Positions 17,392 to 24,999 of a DNA stretch of 48,261 nucleotides are shown in pieces. The notes below the pieces were generated by a model. The model was not told where the DNA came from and did not search any database. It saw nothing but the letters and a program-made list of their open reading frames with translations. This DNA is from Alcanivorax sp. (GTDB lineage: Bacteria > Pseudomonadota > Gammaproteobacteria > Pseudomonadales > Alcanivoracaceae). Both the position numbers and the translations under genes were made by a program. Every line of letters starts with the position of its first letter. Position 1 is the stretch's first letter. The stretch covers positions 1 through 48,261 of the forward strand of contig NZ_JABURH010000129.1 of NCBI RefSeq assembly GCF_014762765.1. The letters run 5' to 3'.

Positions 17392-18540
17392 ATGAGTGAA
17401 TATTCCATCTTTACCTCTGAGTCTGTGTCCGAAGGCCATCCGGACAAAATGGCCGACCAGATCTCGGACGCCGTTCTGGATGCCATCATCAAGGATGACC
17501 CCCACGCACGCGTGGCGGTGGAAACCATGGTAAAAACCGGCATGGCCATCGTTGCCGGTGAAGTCCGTACCAGCACCTATGTGGAACTGGAAGACATCGT
17601 TCGCCAGGTAATCCTGGACATCGGCTATGACAGCTCCGACAAAGGTTTCGACGGCGCCAGCTGTGCGGTACTCAACGGCATCGGCAAGCAGTCCGCCGAT
17701 ATCGCCATCGGTGTGGATGAAGCTGAAAACAAGGAAATGGGCGCCGGCGACCAGGGCCTGATGTTCGGCTTTGCCACCGACGAAACCGACACCCTGATGC
17801 CTGCACCGGTTTACTACTCCCACCGCCTGGTAGAGCGTCAGGCCCAGCTGCGCAAGAACGGCACCCTGCCGTGGCTGCGCCCGGATGCGAAAAGCCAGGT
17901 CACCCTGCGCTACGACAACGGCAAACCGGTGGCCGTGGATGCGGTGGTGCTGTCCACCCAGCACGCGCCGGAAATCAAGCTGGCGGACCTGCGTGAAGCG
18001 GTGATGGAAGAAATCATCAAGCCGGTGCTGCCAGAAGAGTGGTTGCACAAGGACACCTTGTACCACGTGAACCCCACCGGGATTTTCGTGATCGGCGGCC
18101 CCATGGGTGACTGTGGCCTGACCGGCCGCAAGATCATCGTGGATACCTATGGCGGCATGGCCCGTCATGGTGGTGGCGCCTTCTCCGGCAAGGACCCGTC
18201 CAAGGTAGACCGCTCAGCCGCCTACGCCGGCCGCTATGTCGCCAAGAACATCGTTGCCGCCGGCCTGGCCAAAAAGTGCGAGATCCAGGTGAGCTATGCC
18301 ATTGGCGTGGCCGAGCCCACTTCCATCTCCGTCAACACTTTCGGCACCGGCAAGATCAGTGACAGCGCCATCGTCGACCTGGTCCGCGAGCACTTTGACC
18401 TGCGCCCGCGCGGCATCATTGAAATGCTCGACCTGCGCAAGCCGATCTACCGGCCCACTGCCAGCTACGGTCACTTCGGCCGCGAAGGCTTCAGCTGGGA
18501 AAAAACCGACAAGGCCGCAGACCTGGCCAAGGCACTTTAA
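17392..18540 (+). CDS. metK: S-adenosylmethionine synthetase
   Basis: Makes S-adenosylmethionine from methionine and ATP in the cytoplasm. At 382 residues it is within two or so of most bacterial MetK. The N-terminal [19 protein letters not shown] carries the catalytic His16 and magnesium site. The hexapeptide GAGDQG and the P-loop-like [19 protein letters not shown] are both present, and the C-terminus has [16 protein letters not shown]. It is first of the rightward metK-ahcY-metF series and is preceded by repeat copy B. Control is probably through SahR and read-through; no SAM riboswitch was seen in its short leader. Confidence 0.97.
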   Translation: MSEYSIFTSESVSEGHPDKMADQISDAVLDAIIKDDPHARVAVETMVKTGMAIVAGEVRTSTYVELEDIVRQVILDIGYDSSDKGFDGASCAVLNGIGKQSADIAIGVDEAENKEMGAGDQGLMFGFATDETDTLMPAPVYYSHRLVERQAQLRKNGTLPWLRPDAKSQVTLRYDNGKPVAVDAVVLSTQHAPEIKLADLREAVMEEIIKPVLPEEWLHKDTLYHVNPTGIFVIGGPMGDCGLTGRKIIVDTYGGMARHGGGAFSGKDPSKVDRSAAYAGRYVAKNIVAAGLAKKCEIQVSYAIGVAEPTSISVNTFGTGKISDSAIVDLVREHFDLRPRGIIEMLDLRKPIYRPTASYGHFGREGFSWEKTDKAADLAKAL

Positions 18541-18551
18541 CAGCAACACCA

Positions 18552-18584
18552 CTGTCGGCGTCGTCTCTGCGGCGGCGCCGACAG
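18552..18584 (+). other. Strong hairpin after metK
   Basis: CTGTCGGCG (18552-18560) and CGCCGACAG (18576-18584) form a perfect 9-bp stem 11 bp after the metK stop, with no T-run. It may protect the metK 3' end or separate metK from the riboswitch transcript. Confidence 0.6.
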
Positions 18585-18596
18585 CATCCCGATAAC

Positions 18597-18672
18597 GTCT
18601 GCCCAGTGAGGGGCGCTGCAGCGGCATGACCGCGAGGCTCGCAGGGCAGACAGGCAAAGAACAACGGCGCCC
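18597..18672 (+). promoter_or_regulatory. S-adenosylhomocysteine riboswitch
   Basis: The RNA matches the SAH riboswitch class that precedes ahcY in proteobacteria. P1 is GTCTGCCC (18597-18604) with GGGCAGAC (18644-18651), 8 perfect pairs. The conserved GAGGGGCGCTGCAGCG (18608-18623) and GAGGCTCG (18634-18641) form the core. A downstream AACGGCGCCC closes the pseudoknot: GGGCGC (18611-18616) pairs with GCGCCC (18667-18672). This class raises expression when SAH accumulates. The assignment rests on conserved sequence, pairing and position. Confidence 0.9.
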
Positions 18673-18691
18673 ATTCGTCAAAAACGAATGG
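18671..18691 (+). promoter_or_regulatory. Expression-platform hairpin touching the ahcY Shine-Dalgarno
   Basis: CCATTCGT (18671-18678) pairs with ACGAATGG (18684-18691). Its outer pairs use the first two G of the ahcY Shine-Dalgarno GGAG (18690-18693). They also use C18671 and C18672, which the riboswitch needs for its pseudoknot. The two structures are therefore partly exclusive, giving a simple SAH-on mechanism by freeing the ribosome site. The mechanism is inference. Confidence 0.6.
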
Positions 18692-18699
18692 AGAACACC

Positions 18700-20088
18700 A
18701 TGAACGCAAAAGCGGACACTTTTACCGACTTTAAAGTCGCCGATATTTCCCTGGCCGCCTATGGCCGCTCCGAAATCCATATCGCCGAAACCGAAATGCC
18801 GGCGCTGATCACCATCCGCGAAAAATACCGTGCCGAACAGCCGCTGAAAGGTGCCAAGATCATCGGCTGTATCCACATGACTATTCAGACCGCCGTACTG
18901 ATCGAAACCCTGGTCGCACTGGGTGCAGAAGTGCGCTGGTCCAGCTGCAATATCTTCTCCACCCAGGACCACGCCGCTGCCGCCATCGCTGCCGCTGGCA
19001 TACCGGTATTCGCCTGGAAAGGGGAAACCGAAGAAGAGTACATGTGGTGCATTGAGCAGACCTGCCGCGACGGCAATGGCGAGCTGTGGGATGCCAACAT
19101 GATCCTGGATGACGGCGGCGATCTGACCGGCTACATCCACGAGACCTACCCGCAGATGCTGGACAACATCCACGGCATCACCGAGGAAACCACCACCGGC
19201 GTACACCGTCTTTACGAAATGCTGAACAAGGGCACCCTGAAAGTGCCGGCGGTGAACGTGAACGACTCCGTCACCAAGAGCAAGAACGACAACAAATACG
19301 GTTGCCGTCACTCTCTCAATGACGCCATCAAGCGCGGCACCGACCATCTGCTGTCCGGCAAGAAAGCACTGGTCATCGGTTACGGCGATGTGGGCAAGGG
19401 CTCTGCCCAGTCCCTGCGCCAGGAAGGCATGATCGTAAAGGTCACTGAAGCGGACCCGATCTGCGCCATGCAGGCCTGCATGGACGGTTTTGAAGTCGTC
19501 AGCCAGTACCGGGATGGCATCAACGATGGCACCGAAGCGTCCATCAACACCGAGCTGCTGGGCACCACCGACCTGCTTGTCACCACTACCGGCAACTTCA
19601 ATGTCTGTGACGCCAACATGCTCAAGGCCATCAAGAAAGGCGCCGTGGTCTGCAACATCGGTCACTTCGACAACGAAGTAGACACTGCCTTCATGCGCAA
19701 GACCTGGGAATGGGAAGAGGTCAAACCGCAGGTGCACAAGGTATGGCGCAACAAGGCAGAGGGCGACTTCCTGCTGCTGCTCTCTGAGGGTCGCCTGGTG
19801 AACCTGGGCAACGCCACCGGCCACCCCAGCCGGATCATGGATGGTTCCTTTGCCAACCAGGTTCTGGCGCAGATGTATCTGTTCGACCAGGGCTACGCCA
19901 AGCACTCTGACACCGTGAAAGAAAAGATGCTCAAGGTAGAAGTACTGCCCAAGCACCTGGACGAAGAAGTGGCCCGCTACATGGTGCAGGGCTTTGGTGG
20001 CGTGATCACCAAGCTCACCAAAGAGCAGGCCGACTACATCGGCGTTGACGTGAACGGCCCGTACAAGCCAGAGCACTACAAGTACTAA
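18700..20088 (+). CDS. ahcY: S-adenosylhomocysteine hydrolase
   Basis: Splits S-adenosylhomocysteine to adenosine and homocysteine with bound NAD, relieving inhibition of methyltransferases. It has 462 residues from ATG 18700, set by GGAG 7 nt before; an in-frame ATG at 18688 lies in the regulatory hairpin. Visible: [25 protein letters not shown]-type substrate region near 55-80, the NAD loop [10 protein letters not shown] near 225 and the canonical C-terminus KPEHYKY that reaches the NAD site of the neighbouring subunit. Preceded by the SAH riboswitch, followed by metF. Confidence 0.97.
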   Translation: MNAKADTFTDFKVADISLAAYGRSEIHIAETEMPALITIREKYRAEQPLKGAKIIGCIHMTIQTAVLIETLVALGAEVRWSSCNIFSTQDHAAAAIAAAGIPVFAWKGETEEEYMWCIEQTCRDGNGELWDANMILDDGGDLTGYIHETYPQMLDNIHGITEETTTGVHRLYEMLNKGTLKVPAVNVNDSVTKSKNDNKYGCRHSLNDAIKRGTDHLLSGKKALVIGYGDVGKGSAQSLRQEGMIVKVTEADPICAMQACMDGFEVVSQYRDGINDGTEASINTELLGTTDLLVTTTGNFNVCDANMLKAIKKGAVVCNIGHFDNEVDTAFMRKTWEWEEVKPQVHKVWRNKAEGDFLLLLSEGRLVNLGNATGHPSRIMDGSFANQVLAQMYLFDQGYAKHSDTVKEKMLKVEVLPKHLDEEVARYMVQGFGGVITKLTKEQADYIGVDVNGPYKPEHYKY

Positions 20089-20098
20089 AGGCTGTTTA

Positions 20099-20187
20099 CC
20101 ACAAAGGGCTCAGAGTTCACCGAGGAAAAACAATGCGCATATTGGTGCGCCATGATTTTAACTCTGTGCGCTCTGTGGCCTTTGTGG
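20099..20187. repeat. CTCTGTG-type intergenic inverted repeat
   Basis: About 90 bp between ahcY and metF. CCACAAAGG (20099-20107) is inverted as CCTTTGTGG (20179-20187). Next to these lie CTCAGAGTTCACCGAGG and AACTCTGTGCGCTCTGTGG, with an inner TGCGC/GCGCA stem. Similar CTCTGTG repeats are known between genes of many bacteria. It could stabilise or attenuate the ahcY-metF transcript. Confidence 0.65.
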
Positions 20188-20221
20188 ATCAATAGTTTTT
20201 GATCGAAAAGGCACTAGCCAA

Positions 20222-21052
20222 ATGAGCAAAAGAATCAGTTTTGAATTTTTCCCGCCGAAAACCGATGCGGGAAAAGAAAAGCTGCTGGCTACCCAGCAGA
20301 AGCTTCTGGCCAAAAAACCGGAGTTTTTTTCCTGCACCTTTGGTGCCGGCGGCTCCACCCGTGACAACACCCGCGACATGGTCAACCAGCTGCGCAATCA
20401 GCACGGCGACACCGCTCCACACCTGAGCTGCATCGGCCAGAGCCGAGACGAAATCCTGGAACTGGTAAACGGTTACAAGGATGCCGGAGTGACCCGCATC
20501 GTCGCCCTGCGCGGCGACCTGCCTTCCGGCATGGGCTATGCCCAGAGCGAAATCAAGTACGCCGACGAACTGGTGCAACTGATCCGAGAGGAAACCGGCG
20601 ATCACTTTGCCCTGGAAGTGGCTGCCTACCCGGAAATGCATCCCCAGGCGCGCAGCTTCGAAGACGATATTGCCCACTTCAAGCGCAAGATCGACGCCGG
20701 CGCCAACAGCGGCCTGACCCAGTATTTCTACAACGCGGATGCCTACGGTTATTACCTGGACGCGCTGCAGAAAATCGGCTGCGACGCCCCGGTTTACCCG
20801 GGCATCATGCCGATCCTCAACGTGGCCAACCTGGTGCGTTTCTCCAGCACCTGTGGTGCCGACATCCCTCGCTGGCTGCACAGCAAGCTCAACGACATCA
20901 AGGATGATGATGCTGCGGTCAAAGCTTTCGGCGAGGAAGTGGTCACCCGTCTGTGCGAACGCCTGCTCGCCATGGGCGCGCCGGGACTGCATTTCTACAC
21001 CATGAACCAGGCCGGCCCGAATCTGCGGATTCTGGATAATCTGGGGATGTGA
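20222..21052 (+). CDS. metF: Methylenetetrahydrofolate reductase
   Basis: FAD enzyme reducing 5,10-methylene-THF to 5-methyl-THF, the methyl donor for methionine synthesis. It has 276 residues, the short single-domain bacterial form without the eukaryotic regulatory part. Visible: ISFEFFPPKT at the N-terminus with the catalytic-region Glu8, LRGDLPSG near 100, the FAD/folate segment LEVAAYPEMHPQA near 127-139, TQYFYNADAYGYYLD near 167 and YPGIMPI near 194. The Shine-Dalgarno is weak. It closes the SAM-cycle set sahR-metK-ahcY-metF; no methionine synthase gene is in the window. Confidence 0.95.
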   Translation: MSKRISFEFFPPKTDAGKEKLLATQQKLLAKKPEFFSCTFGAGGSTRDNTRDMVNQLRNQHGDTAPHLSCIGQSRDEILELVNGYKDAGVTRIVALRGDLPSGMGYAQSEIKYADELVQLIREETGDHFALEVAAYPEMHPQARSFEDDIAHFKRKIDAGANSGLTQYFYNADAYGYYLDALQKIGCDAPVYPGIMPILNVANLVRFSSTCGADIPRWLHSKLNDIKDDDAAVKAFGEEVVTRLCERLLAMGAPGLHFYTMNQAGPNLRILDNLGM

Positions 21053-21055
21053 TTC

Positions 21056-21215
21056 AGTTGCAAGTTAAAAGTTGAAAGTTACAAAGCGCGGGGAAGGTCA
21101 AAGCCACACCTATTACGCCTTACCCGCGCTGCATGCCTGCCGGCGCGGCTCCGACTTGCAATGATTAGCACCACAACAAAATCGCGTTGCAACTTTTAAC
21201 TTGAAACTTGCAACT
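21056..21215. repeat. Stop-associated inverted repeat, copy C
   Basis: 160 bp beginning three bases after the metF stop. The left arm is AGTTGCAAGTTAAAAG then TTGAAAGTTAC; the right arm is GCGTTGCAACTTTTAAC then TTGAAACTTGCAACT. The core holds AGCGCGGGGAAGGTC. The following 170 bp to 21384 are without a gene or a promoter I can support. Confidence 0.8.
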
Positions 21216-21384
21216 CTCATTATGTCTTTCCGCTATTTCTCTTAGCGCATAACCGTATTTCCCTGCCTGCTTTTACCTCCCTAAGCTTGGATATGAACAT
21301 TCATGGAACGGGCCCGGCCAGTTACCCACTGCTCCCCGGACCGCTCCCCAATCCCGGCTTACCTGTTCCGGGAGGAGGTCTATC

Positions 21385-21852
21385 ATGCCTGCCCGCGCAC
21401 TGGCTGATTTTCTCGACAACAACAATGTGAACTATCACTGCTATAACCACCCGCCCGCCATTACCGCTTCCGAGGTAGCCCAGTCCAGCCATATTCCCGG
21501 ACGCCACATGGCCAAAACGGTGATTGTCGATGTGGACGGCGAACTGGCCATGGCGGTGCTGCCCTCCGATCAATACCTGGATCCGGACAAGCTGCGCCAG
21601 GCATTGAATGCCGATAGCGTCCGACTAGCCCCTGAGGAGGATTTCAAGGATCGCTTTCCACTCTGCGAACCCGGCGGGGAACCTCCCTTCGGGAATCTCT
21701 ACAACATGAAAGTGTATGTGGATGACACCCTGCTCAGCGAAGACTGGCTGGCGTTTAACGCCGGCACACACACGGAAGTCATCAAGATGGGCATGGGCGA
21801 CTTCCTGCGCCTCAGCGAGGCCCAGTCCTGCTCCTTCGCCATGCTGCATTGA
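21385..21852 (+). CDS. YbaK/ProX-type aminoacyl-tRNA deacylase-like protein
   Basis: A 155-residue single-domain protein of the YbaK/prolyl-tRNA-synthetase insertion fold, which hydrolyses mischarged aminoacyl-tRNA in trans. Family features: HPPAITASEVAQSSHIPG near 22-39, the conserved Lys in HMAKTVIVDVDGE near 44, and GGEPPFGNLYNMKVYVDDTLL near 97-117. It is a close relative of proteobacterial YbaK-domain proteins rather than E. coli YbaK itself; the tRNA handled cannot be told. A very strong GGAGGAGG Shine-Dalgarno precedes ATG 21385. Ends at the terminator at 21879. Confidence 0.82.
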   Translation: MPARALADFLDNNNVNYHCYNHPPAITASEVAQSSHIPGRHMAKTVIVDVDGELAMAVLPSDQYLDPDKLRQALNADSVRLAPEEDFKDRFPLCEPGGEPPFGNLYNMKVYVDDTLLSEDWLAFNAGTHTEVIKMGMGDFLRLSEAQSCSFAMLH

Positions 21853-21878
21853 TTTCTACCAGTACCACTATCCCCTTG

Positions 21879-21906
21879 CCCCCGCCTGCGCGGGGGTATT
21901 TTTTGT
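21879..21906 (+). terminator. Intrinsic terminator after the deacylase gene
   Basis: CCCCCGC (21879-21885) and GCGGGGG (21890-21896) with a 4-nt loop, followed by TATTTTTTG. Confidence 0.88.
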
Positions 21907-21989
21907 CTGATTTCTGGCGTTTCTCTGTCATCCCTCCGCCAAGTCAGCATGCTATGCTGGCCAAAAATCAGCTGATGGAAATATTCCGA

Positions 21990-23450
21990 ATGTCCCGCAC
22001 CCCCCTGCGTCGCACCAAGATTGTCGCCACCGTTGGCCCCGCCTCTTCTTCAGAATCCCGGCTGGAGGCTCTGATACAGGCCGGCGTGAATGTGTTCCGC
22101 CTGAACTTTTCCCATGGCAGTGCGGATACGCATCGGAAAACGGCAGAGACCATTCGCCGCTGCGCGGAACAGTGCGGCGAACACGTGGCGATTCTGGCAG
22201 ACCTGCAGGGGCCCAAAATCCGTATTGGCAGCTTTCCCGATGGCCCCATTCTGCTGAAAGCCGGCCAGGCTTTTACGCTGGACACCGCCCTGGCGGATGA
22301 CGCCGGCAATGCGGAGGAGGTCGGGGTGAGTTACCCGCCACTGCCGGAGGACTGCCAGCCCGGCGATATCCTGCTGCTCAATGACGGCTTGCTGGAACTG
22401 AAAGTGGATGCCATCGACGGCACCCGGGTGGCATGCACCGTACTGGTGGGCGGCGAGCTGTCCGACCACAAGGGGGTCAATCGCAAGGGCGGTGGTCTCA
22501 GCGCCCGGGCACTCACCGACAAGGATCTGGCCGATATCGTCACCGCCGCCGACATGGAAGTGGACTTTCTTGCCCTGTCCTTTCCCCGCGACGCCGAAGA
22601 CGTGGAAGAAGCCCGTCGCCGTTACCGGCAGGCCGGCGGCCAGGGGGGCATCGTTGCCAAGATTGAACGGGCGGAAGCGGTGGCGGACGATGCCACCCTG
22701 GATGCCATCATCCTGGCCTCCGACGGCGTCATGGTGGCGCGGGGCGATCTGGCCGTGGAGATCGGCGATGCGGAGCTGGTGGGGGTGCAGAAACACATCA
22801 TCCGGCGCGCGCGGGCCCTCAACCGCTTTGTGATCACCGCCACCCAGATGATGGAATCCATGATCCACAGTCCCCAGCCCACCCGGGCGGAAGTGTCCGA
22901 TGTGGCCAATGCGGTGCTGGACGGCACCGACGCAGTGATGTTGTCCGCAGAGACCGCCGTGGGCGAATACCCGGTGGAAACCGTCCAGGCCATGGACCGC
23001 ATTATTCTCGGCGCCGAGCGCACTTGGCAGGAAAGACGCACCGACCGTCCCATCAACGACAACACCGACAATATTGATGAAGTGATTGCCATGGCGGCCA
23101 TGCAGGCCGCCAACCGACTCAGCAAGGTCACCGCCATCATCGCCATGACCGAAAGCGGCAACACCCCGCGACTGATGTCACGGCTGCGCTCCGGCATCCC
23201 CATCTATGCCTTTACCCCCTACCCCAGCAGCCAGCGTCGGGTGGCCATCCTGCGCGGCGTGCGCGCCATCCCCTTTGACAGCCATGCCATCGCCAGCGAC
23301 GAAGTGAACCGCCGCGCGGTCGCCATCCTGGAAGAGATGGGCGCCATACAGGACGGCGACCGGGTGCTGATCACCAAGGGCAACTACAACGATGCCCATG
23401 GCGGCACCAACACCCTGAAGGTGATCCAGGTGGGCGGGGATATTCAGTAA
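21990..23450 (+). CDS. pyk: Pyruvate kinase
   Basis: Makes pyruvate and ATP from phosphoenolpyruvate and ADP at the end of glycolysis. The 487 residues start at ATG 21990; the open frame extends upstream into the terminator but has no family similarity there. Visible: RRTKIVATVGPAS at the N-terminus, RLNFSHGS near 40, the active-site Lys in IVAKIERAEAV near 220, MVARGDLAVEI near 245 and LSAETAVGEYPVETV near 315. The C-terminal allosteric domain is complete. Closest in type to the PykA form that pairs with Entner-Doudoroff or gluconeogenic metabolism. Confidence 0.95.
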   Translation: MSRTPLRRTKIVATVGPASSSESRLEALIQAGVNVFRLNFSHGSADTHRKTAETIRRCAEQCGEHVAILADLQGPKIRIGSFPDGPILLKAGQAFTLDTALADDAGNAEEVGVSYPPLPEDCQPGDILLLNDGLLELKVDAIDGTRVACTVLVGGELSDHKGVNRKGGGLSARALTDKDLADIVTAADMEVDFLALSFPRDAEDVEEARRRYRQAGGQGGIVAKIERAEAVADDATLDAIILASDGVMVARGDLAVEIGDAELVGVQKHIIRRARALNRFVITATQMMESMIHSPQPTRAEVSDVANAVLDGTDAVMLSAETAVGEYPVETVQAMDRIILGAERTWQERRTDRPINDNTDNIDEVIAMAAMQAANRLSKVTAIIAMTESGNTPRLMSRLRSGIPIYAFTPYPSSQRRVAILRGVRAIPFDSHAIASDEVNRRAVAILEEMGAIQDGDRVLITKGNYNDAHGGTNTLKVIQVGGDIQ

Positions 23451-23471
23451 CGCCTCACCAGCGATGCAAAG

Positions 23472-23524
23472 ACTGGCGTCTTGTAACAGCCCCTAACCAT
23501 TCCCATACGCAAAAAGACGCCAGT
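23472..23524. repeat. 11-bp perfect inverted repeat between pyk and degV
   Basis: ACTGGCGTCTT (23472-23482) and AAGACGCCAGT (23514-23524) with a 31-nt loop. No T-run follows. It may be a 3' stabiliser of pyk or an operator for the DegV gene. Confidence 0.6.
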
Positions 23525-23577
23525 AACGGAACCATCGTTCTAGACTGATTCTCACCCTTCCCACAGGAAGCATAACA

Positions 23578-24519
23578 ATGAGAATCGGTCTGGTTGTGGA
23601 CTCGGGTTGTGATCTGCCCAAGGACTTTATTGACGCAAACAACATCCTGGTCATGCCGGTGCCCATCCGCATCGGCAAGGAAATTTTCGTGGACGACCGT
23701 GACCCGCAACGGGCCCGGGAGTTTTACGCCCGCCATGAAGTGGACAAGAACCACGACGCGGAAACCGCCCCTCCCACGGTGGACCAGATCCGCACCCTGT
23801 TCCTGGAACAGGCGGTGGGCGAGTTCGACTACGCCCTGGTGCAGACCGTGCCGAAAAGCCGCAGCCCGATTTTCGAGAACGCCACCGAAGCGGCCCACGC
23901 CATTCTTGGCGACTACAAACGATACCGGGAAGCCGCCGGGCGGGAAGGCCCGTTCCGTATCCGGGTCAGCGACAGCCAGACCCTGTTTGCCGGCCAGGGC
24001 GTGCTGGCGGCGGAAACCATGCGACTGATCAATACGGAAATGAAAGTGGGCGACATCCGCCAGCGCATCAGTGACCTGACCCCGAAAACCGTGGGCTACG
24101 CGGTGGTGCCGGACCTGTATTACGTGCACAAGCGCGCCCGCAAGAAAGGCGACAAGAGCGTGGGCTTCATCGGCGCCCTGATGGGCTCGGCGCTGGATAT
24201 CAAGCCCATCCTCTGTGCCCGCCAGGATCAGACCTTCCCGGTGGCCAAGGTGCGGGGGTTCGAAACCGCTGTCGAGAAAATGTTCACCCACGCCTGCGCC
24301 TGCGTGGAGCAAGGCCTGCTGACCCCCATTGTCTGTGTCAGCTACGCCGGCGACCCGGATGCGGTTTACCAGATGCCCGGCTTCAGCGAACTGAAGGCCA
24401 CCACCGAGAAACACGGCGTGGACCTGCTGATCAGCCATATGGGGCTGACCGGGGGCGTCAATATCGGCCCCGGCGCCATCAGCGTGGGTTTCATCACCGA
24501 CCAGATGGATTTCGCCTGA
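23578..24519 (+). CDS. DegV-family lipid-binding protein
   Basis: A 313-residue DegV-family protein. The N-terminal Rossmann-like half begins with VVDSGCDLPKDFI, the family's DSxxDLP motif. Fatty-acid contacts lie near VSDSQTLFAGQG (about 130) and the C-terminal domain ends GGVNIGPGAISVGFI. The family binds fatty acids; in Gram-positive FakB it presents them to a kinase. No fatty-acid kinase gene is adjacent here. Two inserts (about 55-75 and 100-125) make it slightly longer than the usual 280. It is followed after 251 bp by two unrecognised helical proteins; any shared role is speculative. Confidence 0.88.
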   Translation: MRIGLVVDSGCDLPKDFIDANNILVMPVPIRIGKEIFVDDRDPQRAREFYARHEVDKNHDAETAPPTVDQIRTLFLEQAVGEFDYALVQTVPKSRSPIFENATEAAHAILGDYKRYREAAGREGPFRIRVSDSQTLFAGQGVLAAETMRLINTEMKVGDIRQRISDLTPKTVGYAVVPDLYYVHKRARKKGDKSVGFIGALMGSALDIKPILCARQDQTFPVAKVRGFETAVEKMFTHACACVEQGLLTPIVCVSYAGDPDAVYQMPGFSELKATTEKHGVDLLISHMGLTGGVNIGPGAISVGFITDQMDFA

Positions 24520-24770
24520 CCCCGTCCACCGGGGTGGATAGCGGATCAGGCTCCCCGGAGTGAGCGTTACCCGCAGCGAATCGAACCCGCCAAACCGCCA
24601 CAAGGCAATAGCTGCGCTTTCTTGAGCGCCGCCCGGTAGCGGCTTTTCGGCAACACCCATCCTTCCTCATTGCTGGCATAGTAGCGCCAGCCATAGGCAG
24701 GCTGCGCGCGACAGCCTGCATCCAGGGCGCCCGGGAATGTGCTCCCGGGCGCTGTAGTAAAGGAGAAACC
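24520..24770. other. Gap with a perfect hairpin and a possible leftward gene remnant
   Basis: GCGCCCGGGA (24727-24736) and TCCCGGGCGC (24743-24752) form a perfect 10-bp stem 18 bp before the next ATG, just upstream of its AAAGGAG; it could control that operon. On the other strand, 24567-24716 reads as a protein-like tail (YGWRYYASNEEGWVLPKSRY, then AALKKAQLLPCG) without a supported start, perhaps a decayed gene end. Confidence 0.4.
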
Positions 24771-24989
24771 ATGTCTGATTCCATCAGCACCCTGAAGACC
24801 AAGGGGCTGCCAGCCGATGCGCTGGCCTTCATCGAGTCCCTGCCTGCGGATCAGGCCAGCAAACTGGCCGATACCGTCCTTGCCGCTCTGGAAACCAAAG
24901 ACGCCAGAGTCGAAAAAGCCATGAATAACGCACTGAATGTGGTGCCCGGGCCCTTCCGTCGCCCGGTGAAAAAAATGCTGTTCGGTTAA
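24771..24989 (+). CDS. Small helical protein, 72 residues, function unknown
   Basis: ATG 24771 follows AAAGGAG. The protein is predicted all-helical and soluble, with no signal peptide. Residues 13-42 (LPADALAFIESLPADQASKL and following) have the rhythm LPxxxAxxxxxxLPxxxxxxL, which resembles MgtE N-domain-like helical hairpins. The same rhythm recurs in the next protein near residues 88-113 (ELPPERAIKLADKLPEDF). The basic tail FRRPVKKMLFG may bind membrane or nucleic acid. It lies 10 bp before the 384-residue gene, so the two are surely cotranscribed. I do not recognise a family. Confidence 0.75.
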   Translation: MSDSISTLKTKGLPADALAFIESLPADQASKLADTVLAALETKDARVEKAMNNALNVVPGPFRRPVKKMLFG

Positions 24990-24999
24990 GGAGACAGAC

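Noticed and set aside
18541-18699. Considered as a plain intergenic terminator region after metK
   Set aside because: The first hairpin lacks a T-run and the rest matches the SAH aptamer in sequence and pairing.
18214-20076. Leftward 620-codon open frame
   Set aside because: Antisense of metK and ahcY; no recognisable domain and shadow-type composition.
24575-24600. GGGTTCGATTC on the minus strand, like a tRNA T-loop
   Set aside because: No matching T-stem, anticodon arm or acceptor stem can be folded around it; it is part of the possible leftward remnant.
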